A DNA stretch of 13,347 bases from Nitrospira sp. (lineage in GTDB: Bacteria; Nitrospirota; Thermodesulfovibrionia; Thermodesulfovibrionales; SM23-35), in contig VGWZ01000032.1 of NCBI GenBank assembly GCA_016873595.1, positions 1 through 13,347 on the forward strand, written 5' to 3'. Below the pieces are notes generated by a model that worked only from the letters and a program-made list of their open reading frames with translations, did not search any database and was not told the DNA's origin. Positions 5,886 through 13,347 of this stretch are shown one piece after another; position 1 is the first letter of the stretch; each line of letters opens with the position of its first letter. A program made the translations under genes and the position numbers.

Positions 5886-6599
5886 ATGAGCAGTCCAATA
5901 ATTGGCATAACAACAGATATAGAGACTGAATATTTCAAACTCAAGCAGCATTATGTTGATGCGATAATAAAGGTTGGAGGTGTGCCGATACTCATCCCCC
6001 CGATTGGTAATCCGTCGTCCTATACAGAAAGAATGAATGGACTTCTTATTCCAGGAGGAGATGACATCGACCCATTTTACTACAAAGAGGCGATGACATC
6101 TACTGTAAAACCTGTCTCAAGACAGAGAAGTGATTTTGAGATTTCTTTGCTTAAAGAGATCGTAAATCTTCGAAGACCTGTGCTCGGCATATGCTACGGT
6201 ATGCAGCTTATCAATGTCGCTTTCGATGGAACACTCTACCAGGATACCGACCCCGTTAGAAAGAAAGCCCCGCCCAAGCTTTCTAACGGGGTTGACTTAG
6301 AGTTTCCAGTAGAAATTAATCATAAAAATGAGTATCATATAGTTGTGATAGCAGAAAACAGGTTTCTAAAAAAAGGCAAGTTTTCTGTCAATAGTACACA
6401 CCATCAGGCAGTAAAAAAGCTCGGCACCAGCCTTATAGATTTTGCATATTCCCCGGATAAACTTATAGAGGCATTTTATATGGGTAACTATCCTTTTCTT
6501 GTTGGTGTCCAGTGGCATCCTGAACGCCTGATGGATGACAGTCTTTCATTAAATTTGTTTAGTTCATTTGTGGAGGCATCAAAGAAAACAAACAAGTAA
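5886..6599 (+). CDS. peptidase C26 family, gamma-glutamyl-gamma-aminobutyrate hydrolase-like
   Basis: This class I glutamine amidotransferase-fold hydrolase of 237 residues cleaves gamma-glutamyl amide bonds in characterised relatives (PuuD). The N-terminus, PIIGITTDIETEYFKLKQHYVDAIIKVGGVP, is typical. LLIPGGDDIDPFYY (53-66) forms the oxyanion-side loop. C103 in GICYGMQ is the nucleophile, and H211 and E213 in QWHPE complete the triad. Residues 122-136 are encoded by a palindromic insert and lie in a loop after GTLYQD, away from the triad. The start ATG is 21 bases after the deacylase stop and has no clear ribosome-binding site. The true substrate is unknown. The neighbouring amidase and D-amino-acid deacylase hint at wall peptides with gamma-glutamyl bonds, which is inference. 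Confidence 0.88.
   Translation: MSSPIIGITTDIETEYFKLKQHYVDAIIKVGGVPILIPPIGNPSSYTERMNGLLIPGGDDIDPFYYKEAMTSTVKPVSRQRSDFEISLLKEIVNLRRPVLGICYGMQLINVAFDGTLYQDTDPVRKKAPPKLSNGVDLEFPVEINHKNEYHIVVIAENRFLKKGKFSVNSTHHQAVKKLGTSLIDFAYSPDKLIEAFYMGNYPFLVGVQWHPERLMDDSLSLNLFSSFVEASKKTNK
6250..6292. repeat. palindromic repeat inserted in frame in the C26 gene
   Basis: ACCCCGTTAGAAAG (6250-6263) is perfectly complementary to CTTTCTAACGGGGT (6279-6292), with a 15-base C/G-rich loop. It is read in frame as residues 122-136. The sequence is unrelated to the palindrome at 4863. A 14-bp perfect stem is far beyond what coding constraints would produce. Confidence 0.8.
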
Positions 6600-6619
6600 A
6601 ATCTTAAAAGGAGGAGAGC

Positions 6620-7741
6620 ATGCTTAGTCGAGAGGATCTCAAGGAAATAGCAAAGATGCAGGCTGGAGATGCTTTTTTCGTAAGTCTTTATCTGAATGTC
6701 AATCCGATGACAAATGTAAAGAATAATTATGTGATACACGTGAAGAATATGCTCAAGAGTACATTAGAAAGATTAGATAAGATTGTGTTGAAGAAAGTAA
6801 ATAATGACTTTGAGAAGATTGAATCATATATTGTTGCAAACAAGAGGGCATTTAAAAAAGGACTTGCCATTCTAAGTTCTTCAGAAAAGAATTTCTGGAG
6901 AGAATTTCAGCTTTCAGTACCTGTAAAAAATGAGATTATTGTGGACAGAGCGCCATATATCAAACCACTCCTTGATATCCTTGACAATTATCGGAGATAT
7001 GCCATTTTGCTTGTGGGCAGGGAATCGGCAAGATTATTTATCATCCATCTTGGAGAGATAGAGGAATATACTGAGGTTCACACAGAGGATGTTCCTGGTA
7101 AACACAAAAAAGGTGGCTGGTTTTCACTTTCAGAGAAAAGTTACGAGAGGCATATAGACTATCATGTTGGCCTTCACCTAAAGGATGTGGTTAAACAATT
7201 AGAAGCGTTTCTTTCTCGTGAGTATGTTGGGAGGCTGATAATCGGCGGCTCAGAAGAAACTATTAAAAAGGTAAAGGCTATGCTTCCCCAGACAGTGGCA
7301 GATAAAATTATTGGAACGTTCCAGGCGGAGATGTTTGCGAAGAGTAACGAGATACTCGAAAAAGCACGGCCTGTGCTCCAGGCATTCGAGAAAAAGAAAC
7401 AGGCTGAAACTGTTGATGATTTACTCACAAGGGCAATGAAGAATGAAAATGCAGTCATTGGGATAGAGGATGTGCTCAATGCTCTTCAGGAAGGCCGTAT
7501 TATGAAACTTATATTTCTGAAGGATTTTAGACAATCAGGCATTTCATGCAAAAACTGTGGGTATCTGACCATTCAGGAAATATCGGCTTGTCCCTACTGT
7601 AAAGGTACGATGCAGAAAGCAAATTACGTAATTGAACTTACAGCACAGAAGGCAGTTGAACAAGGGGCAATCGTTGAGATAATACCTGAAAATAAAAAGC
7701 TACAGGAGTCCGGAAGTATTGGAGCATTCCTGAGGTTCTAA
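6620..7741 (+). CDS. bacterial eRF1-like (baeRF family) protein with zinc ribbon
   Basis: This 373-residue protein resembles the bacterial relatives of archaeal/eukaryotic release factor eRF1. Residues 1-120 correspond to the N-terminal domain. Residues 125-255 resemble the middle, hydrolysis domain: RYAILLVGRESARLFIIHLGEIEEYTEV, then the loop GKHKKGGWFSLSEKSYERHI, then a helix and LIIGGSEETIKKVKAML. In eRF1 that loop carries GGQ, which enters the ribosome's peptidyl-transferase centre; here Q is replaced by W (GGW at 165-167). Residues 260-373 form an L7Ae-like end with a zinc ribbon, C310-x2-C313 and C324-x2-C327. The start ATG follows AAGGAGGAG (6608-6616). Roles in ribosome rescue or stress are suggested for the superfamily, but the function of this member is unknown. 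The stop is in the same frame as the next gene. Confidence 0.78.
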   Translation: MLSREDLKEIAKMQAGDAFFVSLYLNVNPMTNVKNNYVIHVKNMLKSTLERLDKIVLKKVNNDFEKIESYIVANKRAFKKGLAILSSSEKNFWREFQLSVPVKNEIIVDRAPYIKPLLDILDNYRRYAILLVGRESARLFIIHLGEIEEYTEVHTEDVPGKHKKGGWFSLSEKSYERHIDYHVGLHLKDVVKQLEAFLSREYVGRLIIGGSEETIKKVKAMLPQTVADKIIGTFQAEMFAKSNEILEKARPVLQAFEKKKQAETVDDLLTRAMKNENAVIGIEDVLNALQEGRIMKLIFLKDFRQSGISCKNCGYLTIQEISACPYCKGTMQKANYVIELTAQKAVEQGAIVEIIPENKKLQESGSIGAFLRF

Positions 7742-7745
7742 AAAA

Positions 7746-7780
7746 TCAGAACTGAGAAGTCAGAACACAGAATACAGATA
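7746..7780. repeat. five 7-base tandem units before the lipoprotein gene
   Basis: TCAGAAC, TGAGAAG, TCAGAAC, ACAGAAT and ACAGATA follow without spacing, all variants of (T/A)CAGAAC. They fill the space between the eRF1-like gene's stop and the damaged start of the lipoprotein gene, where a ribosome-binding site would be expected. Slippage in such a repeat could alter the distance to the start codon. Confidence 0.55.
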
Positions 7781-9346
7781 TGTAAAATTTTTCTAAAAAT
7801 ACTTCTTTGTCTATGTTCTGTTTTCTCTATCCTTCATTCTTATTCATGTTCATCACAAAACCGCCTTGATGGCTATATCTATTACAGACTTAATACAAAT
7901 CCAACAACACTCGACCCAGCACTCATAGTTGATGTAAACAGCGGATTGATATCAGCAAAACTCTTTAATGGTCTTGTCAGGCTTGGTGATGACCTGAGCA
8001 TTCAGCCAGATATTGCAAAGGATTGGATAATATCAAGAGATGGACTGACATATACATTAAGGTTAAATCGTGGTGTCTACTTCTCGAACAAACGGGAAGT
8101 GAATGCTCATGATTTCAAGTATTCTTTTAAGAGAATTTTAAATCCTAAAAGCAGATCTCCTAATACATGGGTGTTCGAAAAAATCCTCGGCGCGGAAGAA
8201 TTTATGAAAGGGAAAGCTGTTGATGTTGAGGGGATAAGAGTGATAGATGACTATACACTTGAGATACGCCTGAAAAAATCGTTTTCTCCATTTCTTAACC
8301 TTCTTACTATGACTGCTGCATATGTTGTACCTTATGAAGAAGTTGAAAAATTAGGGCCTGATTTCTCAAGCCATCCTATTGGCACGGGCCCTTTTGTGCT
8401 AAGAGAATGGTTGCCAAACAGGGAGTTGATACTTGAAAGAAGGCAGGATTATTTTGATGGTCCTGCAAAGGTAAAAGGTATGATTTACAGGATAATACCT
8501 GAAGACCTGACTGCAGTCACTGAGTTTGAACTCGGAAACATTGATATCATCACAATACCAGTATCTGAGTATCCGAGATACAAAAATGATCCTCAGAGGC
8601 AACCTTTTATTTCATCGATAAGGGGTTTAAATACTTATTATCTTGGTCTCAATTGTTCAAAACATCCCTTCAATAATCTCAATCTCAGAAAGGCAATGAA
8701 TTATGCTATTGACATAGAAAAGATACTCAATACGATTTATGAAAAACGAGGGAGATTAGCAACAGGCCCTGTACCGGATATGATGAAGGCTTGGATAACG
8801 CCGTCTCATTATGAATATAATCCTGAAAAAGCAAAAGAATTGATTAAGAAAGAGGGTCTGGATGGTATCACCATACATTTTTATATCACTGCAGACCAGG
8901 AAGTAGTTGATATAGCAGAGGTCATCCAGTCTTATATCAGAAATGTCGGGATGAAGGTAAAGATAAAACAGCTTGAGTGGAGCGCATATAAAGAAGCTAT
9001 CAACAGAGGAGAGCCTGATATGTTTTATCTGAGCTGGTGGGCTGACTATCTTGACCCTGAGAACTTCCTTTTCCCTTTATTTCATTCTGCAAATCATGGT
9101 GCAGCAGGAAACAGAACGAGGTACACAAACTTCACTGTAAACGCTTTAGTGGAGAAAGGACAGCAGACAATGGACAGAAAAAACAGGGATTTATTTTATA
9201 AGAAGGCAGAAGAACTTATTGTCGCAGATGCGCCGTGGGTTTTCCTCTGGCACAGAACTGACTTTATTATCAGGCAGCCATGGATTAAAAATTATAAGAT
9301 TTATCCTGTTTACAGTATGGATAAAGGGACAGAGATATCATTTTAG
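7780..9346 (+). CDS. peptide ABC transporter substrate-binding lipoprotein (SBP_bac_5), start apparently frameshifted
   Basis: This is a family-5 solute-binding protein of the OppA/DppA type, which binds oligopeptides outside the inner membrane. The sustained frame runs back past the TTG at 7946 to 7784. It encodes a typical lipoprotein signal: KIFLKILLCLCSVFSIL, then HSYSC with the lipid-accepting cysteine at codon 7847-7849, then SSQNRLDGYIYYRLN, TLDPALIVD. No ATG, GTG or TTG opens this frame. ATG 7780-7782 fits exactly if one base, T7783, is removed. Family features follow: SAKLFNGLVRL, LNRGVYFSNKREVNAHDFKYSF, GTGPFVLREWLPNRELILER, LRKAMNYAIDIEKIL. Without the signal the product would stay in the cytoplasm. 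No permease or ATPase genes adjoin. If ATG 7780 is not used, an ATT or ATA start or a sequencing error would be needed. Confidence 0.82.
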
Positions 9347-9383
9347 AATTACTCCCCAGTTGTTATTCCGAATCAGCGCGCGT

Positions 9384-12300
9384 TCAAATATACACACTCT
9401 TATTATCTCCATAATAAGAATCGTAAACGTGCTGATATGTAGTATCGCATTTCTGTCTGTATATCTCCGGAGTATAGCTTTCCGGTAACATCTTATCGAG
9501 AATTGTCTCTATTGTAAATAATACTTCTGCCCTTGCCTGCTGTTTCTTTCTCCAGTCGAGAATAAGTTTCTCGCTTTTCAGTACTCTAAGCAGTTTTTTT
9601 GATGCAAGCTTAACCTGCTCTGTTTCTTTATTAGTTAATTTTGGTTTTTTTAGAATATCGAATAACGCTAATTCTTCTTCTGATAAATACTCCTTTATGC
9701 TCCGCTGCTCCTCCTCGTCCAGTCTTTTTACGAATTCGAGCAATTCTTCAAAGAGCTTTTCAATGTTCATAGAGCCTGCATTATACTCAGCTATCATCTT
9801 CTGGAACCTCTCAAGGATCTCTGCTCTCATTTTATTAAGCCTTACGAGTCTTTCAAGTTTTCCCCTTATCACAGCCTCAAGCATTGCAACCTGTGTATTC
9901 CTTTTCCTCCCCTTATCAAATTTCTTTTTTAACGCTTCAAAATCTATTTTTGAGAGGTCTATTTTCTTTTTTCCATACATGGTGCCATGATAATCTTCAT
10001 GCCCGATTACCTCAACTGTCTCGTTGAGCAGGTCTTCAATCTTCTTCTTTATGTCAGCGATGTCAACATCCACCTCAATGATCGACCTTATCCTTTCAGC
10101 AATCACCCTTACAACAGTACAGATATCAGCATATTTCTTTGCATCAGGGTCAGGAAGGATTGCCTTAAATAGCTTGTCCACCTGTAAAGCAAGGGCAAGA
10201 TACCGCCTCTTTGTATCGTCATTCACCAGAAGTGCATCCGTAGCATCTCCTATATATTTAATCTGCATAAGCCTGTCGCTGTCTGCTATTTTTCTGATAT
10301 CCGCATTGTTTTCATCACAGACCTTTTCTATTTCAACAATTGCATCCTCAAGTTCCCTGATAAGCTCTGCCTTCGGCTTCACAGGAGAATCGGTTGCTCC
10401 GCCTTTATCTGTACCATAGATTGCCAATGCCTTCTGGAGGTTCCTGAATATCCCACAATAATCTACGAGCAGGCCATTCACCTTATCCCTGAAAACCCTG
10501 TTAGCCCGCGCAATTGTCTGCATAAGGGCATGGTTTTTCATTGGCTTGTCAAGATACATTGTAGAAAGACACGGAACATCAAAGCCGGTCATCCACATGG
10601 CACAGACAAAGACAATCCTGAAAGAGTTATTGGGGTCTTTAAACTTGGTCGCCAGATCCTCTTTACCCATCCTTCGCCTGTGCTTCTCGATTTTAAGCCC
10701 CAGTTTTTTGAACTTCTCTATCTCGTTCTGTTCCTGGCTCACAACAACAGCCATATCGGTCTCTTTCATGCAGTCAATCTTCTTTTGAATTTCATCTTTA
10801 TTTTCTTTGGCTTTCTTAAATTGTTTCTTTAGGTCATTAATAGTTGCGGTCCAGTATTTTTGCACCTTGTCATACATTTTTACAGCAGTAGGCTTGTCTA
10901 TGGAGACAACCATAGCCTTTCCCTGATAACCGCGGTTAAGGAAGTGCTTAACTATATCCTCTGCAATCTTCTCAAGCCTGTCATCACGTGTGATAATGTG
11001 ATATTCACGGCTGAACTCTTGCTGAAGTTTTTCTTCCTGTTCAGGCGAGAGCATCGCCTCCTCAAGTATCTGCTCAATGCCCTCCTTCATTTCGGATTCC
11101 TTGAGCTGCACTTCAGGAATACGGTTTTCATAATAGAGAGGAACGGTTGCATTATCGTCAATAGACTGTTTGAAGTTATATACACTGACATAGTCTCCGA
11201 AGGTCTTCCTTGTAAGCTCCTCTCCAACAATCAAAGGAGTTCCGGTAAATGCGATAAACGCAGCATTTGGAAGGGCAGTCCTCATGTTCATGGCAAGGGT
11301 ATCGTACTGTGTCCTGTGCGACTCGTCTGTGATAACAATAATATCAGACCTGTTTGAGACCATGTAATCTATATCTCCGAACTTGTGGATGAGAGTAAAG
11401 ATATTTCTATGGTCTTCCTTGAGAAGCTGCTCAAGATGTTTACCGCTTTCAGCATGGACTTCCTGTTCAGTAATAGCGCCGACCTCTGCAAAGTTCTTAT
11501 ATATCTGTTCATCAAGCTCTTTTCTGTCTGTAACTATTATGAATGTATAATTCCCCTCGAATTTTCTCAAAACCTTCTGAGAGAAAAATATCATGGAAAA
11601 GCTTTTTCCGCTTCCCTGCGTGTGCCAGAACACTCCAAGCCTTCCCTGATTCTCTTTCATCTTTCTGAATGAATCTATTGTATTGTTTACGCCGAGATAT
11701 TGATGGTTCTTTGCGATAATCTTTGTAAGGCTTCCGCCTGCATCTTTATAGAGGATAAAGTTTTCGAGAAGATCAAGAAATTTGCTTTTTTCGCAGGTGC
11801 CCTTAATGATTGTTTCGAGTGAAACCACACCTTCTTCGCCTTCGCTGTTAATCTTCTTCCATTCGCTGAAATGTTCAAAGTCAGCGCTTATTGTGCCGAT
11901 CCTACTTTCAGAGCCGTTCGAGAGAATGATGAAGGCGTTGTACCAGAATATCTGCGGGATGGTGTCTTTGTAGTCAGTGAGGTTATTTCTGAATGCATTT
12001 TCAAGTTTTTTATGAACTGCCTTAAGTTCAATAAAGATTAGCGGAAGCCCGTTCACAAAACCAACAAGGTCAGCCCTTCTTTTATACATCTCGCCTGTTA
12101 TCCAGAACTGGGAAGCAAGGAAAAAGTCGTTGCTATCAGGCTCATTGAAATCAATAACTCTTACAGTTTCATCCGCCTCAGTCCCATCCTTTTGCCTGAC
12201 TTTAACCTTTACGCCGTCTCTGATGAGTTTGTAGATTTCACGGTTCGCTGTGACAGGATGCAGGATGCTCCTGTCGCTTGTGAGTTCTTCTATAGCTTGT

Positions 12301-12515
12301 TCAATGGCGTCTGAGGGAAGAGAGGGATTGAGATTTATGAGAGCTTTCTTTAGTTTTGGTTTTAGGACAACATCGCTTGAAGTCTCCCTGCCAAGGGTGC
12401 CGGTTTCGCCAAAGGTTTCGTTATAGCAATCTTGATGCGAAAAGCCGAGAGACTTGAAAAGCTCAATGGCAGGTTGTTCGATTAAATCGGATTCTGTGTA
12501 TATATTAATCGGCAT
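9384..12515 (-). CDS. hsdR: type I restriction enzyme R subunit (HsdR)
   Basis: This is the motor and nuclease subunit of a type I restriction enzyme, about 1,043 residues, which is full length for the family. Positions are counted from ATG 12515. The N-terminal nuclease has D149 (RRADLVGFV) and E163-x-K165 (FIELK). The superfamily 2 helicase follows: Walker A GSGKS (about 301-305), DESH (about 397-400), FTGTPL and QTIARANRVF. The C-terminal helical part, rich in Glu and Lys, ends HVYDSYYGDNKSVYI. TTG 12551 would extend it by 12 residues and overlap the PIN gene by 19 bases. I prefer ATG 12515 because it gives the usual start, but neither has a strong ribosome-binding site. All motifs look intact. 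It converges with the lipoprotein gene, 37 bases apart, with no obvious terminator between. Confidence 0.95.
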   Translation of the reverse strand: MPINIYTESDLIEQPAIELFKSLGFSHQDCYNETFGETGTLGRETSSDVVLKPKLKKALINLNPSLPSDAIEQAIEELTSDRSILHPVTANREIYKLIRDGVKVKVRQKDGTEADETVRVIDFNEPDSNDFFLASQFWITGEMYKRRADLVGFVNGLPLIFIELKAVHKKLENAFRNNLTDYKDTIPQIFWYNAFIILSNGSESRIGTISADFEHFSEWKKINSEGEEGVVSLETIIKGTCEKSKFLDLLENFILYKDAGGSLTKIIAKNHQYLGVNNTIDSFRKMKENQGRLGVFWHTQGSGKSFSMIFFSQKVLRKFEGNYTFIIVTDRKELDEQIYKNFAEVGAITEQEVHAESGKHLEQLLKEDHRNIFTLIHKFGDIDYMVSNRSDIIVITDESHRTQYDTLAMNMRTALPNAAFIAFTGTPLIVGEELTRKTFGDYVSVYNFKQSIDDNATVPLYYENRIPEVQLKESEMKEGIEQILEEAMLSPEQEEKLQQEFSREYHIITRDDRLEKIAEDIVKHFLNRGYQGKAMVVSIDKPTAVKMYDKVQKYWTATINDLKKQFKKAKENKDEIQKKIDCMKETDMAVVVSQEQNEIEKFKKLGLKIEKHRRRMGKEDLATKFKDPNNSFRIVFVCAMWMTGFDVPCLSTMYLDKPMKNHALMQTIARANRVFRDKVNGLLVDYCGIFRNLQKALAIYGTDKGGATDSPVKPKAELIRELEDAIVEIEKVCDENNADIRKIADSDRLMQIKYIGDATDALLVNDDTKRRYLALALQVDKLFKAILPDPDAKKYADICTVVRVIAERIRSIIEVDVDIADIKKKIEDLLNETVEVIGHEDYHGTMYGKKKIDLSKIDFEALKKKFDKGRKRNTQVAMLEAVIRGKLERLVRLNKMRAEILERFQKMIAEYNAGSMNIEKLFEELLEFVKRLDEEEQRSIKEYLSEEELALFDILKKPKLTNKETEQVKLASKKLLRVLKSEKLILDWRKKQQARAEVLFTIETILDKMLPESYTPEIYRQKCDTTYQHVYDSYYGDNKSVYI

Positions 12516-12532
12516 TTTATCCAACAGGCTAA

Positions 12533-12946
12533 TCAAGTCATTACATCGCAAACCAGCCTTTTAAACTGTGCTACAGAAATGACAACTGTTTTAAAGAATT
12601 TCTGCGCCTGCCCGAAATCTTTGTCCCCTGTGATAAAATAATCGGCATTGGCAGCAATCGCGCATGAAAGAAATTTGGCGTCCTTCTGGTCCCTCGGGAA
12701 ATCAATATCGGCGCCGGCATCAATAACATTCGTCAATTTATTAAGCAGATTAAACCATGCGTCCTTCATATTATCAGGTAGACCGAATTTTTCACGGCCT
12801 ATTACTTCTTTATATTCTTCGAGGACCTGTGGCGAGACAATCCATTCGATTTCAGGATGGTTTGCAATAAAGAGAAGAACGGTTTCGGGTTCTTTGTCTT
12901 TCAGGATGGCTGAAATTAAAACATTGGTGTCTACTACGACCTTCAC
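12533..12946 (-). CDS. PIN-domain toxin-like ribonuclease
   Basis: This 137-residue protein has the PIN fold of VapC-type RNA-cutting toxins. The acidic metal-binding residues are in place: D6 (VVVDTNVLISA), E43/E44 (VLEEYKEV), D86 and D89 (RDQKDAKFLSCA) and D108/D110 (ITGDKDF). It most resembles the group annotated as putative toxin-antitoxin component, PIN family. The GTG start (12946-12944) overlaps the antitoxin stop as GTGA, so translation is coupled. It ends 17 bases before the preferred hsdR start. It lies inside the restriction locus, so it may stabilise the locus or act when restriction genes are lost. That role is inferred. Confidence 0.88.
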   Translation of the reverse strand: MKVVVDTNVLISAILKDKEPETVLLFIANHPEIEWIVSPQVLEEYKEVIGREKFGLPDNMKDAWFNLLNKLTNVIDAGADIDFPRDQKDAKFLSCAIAANADYFITGDKDFGQAQKFFKTVVISVAQFKRLVCDVMT

Positions 12947-13179
12947 CTGCCAGCCCGGTATGCCTTTATTTCTTCAGCAATCTCTTCATCGCTTATTGCT
13001 TTTGCGCGAGGGAGTTTCTGTGTCTTCTTGAAAAGCCTCTTCAAATCCCGAACAGTTGCCTTTTTTTCTTCTTCAGAAATCATTACAATCTCAACCCGCT
13101 GACCAGCGCGAAAAGGAAGTTTTTTTAAGACAAGGCTTTCGGGATCTTTAACGGTTACATATCTCTTATAAGCGAGCAT
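12943..13179 (-). CDS. antitoxin-like partner of the PIN protein
   Basis: This 78-residue protein starts with a small beta-rich, DNA-binding-like segment (YKRYVTVKDPESLVLKKLPFRAGQRVEIVMI). A charged C-terminal stretch follows (KRLFKKTQKLPRAKAISDEEIAEEIKAYRAGR) that would wrap the toxin, as in VapB-type antitoxins. The gene order (antitoxin first), the size and the 4-base GTGA overlap with the PIN gene support the assignment. ATG 13179 is preceded by AAGGAGG (13193-13187) at 7 bases, the strongest ribosome-binding site in the locus, which would favour antitoxin excess. It starts 40 bases after the HsdS stop. Confidence 0.8.
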   Translation of the reverse strand: MLAYKRYVTVKDPESLVLKKLPFRAGQRVEIVMISEEEKKATVRDLKRLFKKTQKLPRAKAISDEEIAEEIKAYRAGR

Positions 13180-13219
13180 TTCAAAACCTCCTTGACCGGC
13201 TTATGAAGTCATTATACCA

Positions 13220-13347
13220 TTATTGCAGAGACAGATTCACAATGTTAGTTTTTATATCCATCTTCTCCACATCAACCTCCCCGCTGATTAATTTTGGCAA
13301 GAGGAGATCGCGGGTTTCGCCGAAGGTTTCGTTATAGCAGTCCTGAT
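13220..13347 (-). CDS. hsdS: type I restriction specificity subunit (HsdS), C-terminal end, partial
   Basis: A minus-strand frame enters from the right edge and stops at TAA 13222-13220. Its 41 visible residues contain RDLLLPKLISGEVDVE, the hallmark end of the HsdS distal conserved region, preceded by QDCYNETFGET. Specificity subunits usually have a similar NETLxETRDLLLPKL helix here, but QDCYNETFGET is also identical to residues in the start of HsdR. HsdS chooses the DNA target and joins HsdM and HsdR. The target domains lie outside the window, so the gene's integrity cannot be judged. Confidence 0.75.
   Translation of the reverse strand, partial: QDCYNETFGETRDLLLPKLISGEVDVEKMDIKTNIVNLSLQ
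13312..13347. repeat. 36-base block shared with the hsdR start (12401-12436)
   Basis: The two blocks match at 32 of 36 positions in the same orientation. In the minus-strand frames both encode QDCYNETFGET. Three of the four differences are silent third-codon changes and the fourth lies just past this peptide (GGC versus CGC). The match runs to the window edge, so its full length is unknown. Confidence 0.75.

Noticed and set aside
7946..9346. TTG 7946 as the true start of the substrate-binding protein
   Set aside because: It would remove the conserved beginning (YIYYRLN...TLDPALIVD) and the lipoprotein signal that are encoded in the same frame upstream.
9347..9383. Bidirectional terminator between the convergent lipoprotein and hsdR genes
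   Set aside because: No stable stem with flanking T-runs is visible in the 37 bases.
9697..11973. Several plus-strand open frames of 60-165 residues opposite hsdR
   Set aside because: They lie antisense to a full-length HsdR with all motifs, have low-complexity Ser/Leu/Phe-rich translations and show no family features.

Overview
The window looks like chromosome from an AT-rich, Gram-negative-type bacterium. The plus-strand block (a periplasmic AMIN-domain amidase, a stand-alone NifU C-terminal domain protein, a bacterial eRF1-like protein) and palindromic repeats set in frame inside genes suggest Nitrospirota or a deltaproteobacterial relative. That placement is an inference from gene content and memory, not from a search.

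Left part, 1 to about 2030, looks like accessory or mobile DNA. It holds the 3' end of a plus-strand gene, then an imperfect inverted repeat at 112-204 shaped like an integron attC site. Next comes a minus-strand three-gene cluster: a small four-repeat protein, an unrecognised 137-residue protein, and a PD-(D/E)XK nuclease-like protein. A roughly 750-base non-coding stretch follows, with helically spaced TGTAGCA repeats, a hairpin, and the 5' half of a tRNA-Leu(UAA) gene that stops just after the anticodon loop. I read 1749-2030 as the edge of an integrated element.

Middle part, 2211 to 9346, is a tightly packed plus-strand run: NifU-like Fe-S protein, secreted N-acetylmuramoyl-L-alanine amidase, EcfT-like membrane protein, N-acyl-D-amino-acid deacylase, class I glutamine amidotransferase-like hydrolase (peptidase C26), eRF1/baeRF-like protein, and an oligopeptide-binding lipoprotein. 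Amidase, D-amino-acid deacylase, gamma-glutamyl hydrolase-type enzyme and peptide-binding protein could together serve cell-wall peptide turnover or scavenging, but this is inferred only from their proximity. Two different palindromic repeats lie in frame inside two neighbouring enzyme genes. The lipoprotein gene appears to have a one-base lesion at its start codon.

Right part, 9384 to 13347, is a minus-strand type I restriction locus. In transcription order it contains the C-terminal end of an HsdS specificity subunit (cut by the window edge), an antitoxin-like protein, a PIN-domain toxin-like protein and a full-length HsdR. HsdM and the rest of HsdS must lie beyond the right edge if the system is complete. 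A toxin-antitoxin pair sits between hsdS and hsdR. A 36-base block is shared between the start of hsdR and the end of hsdS.
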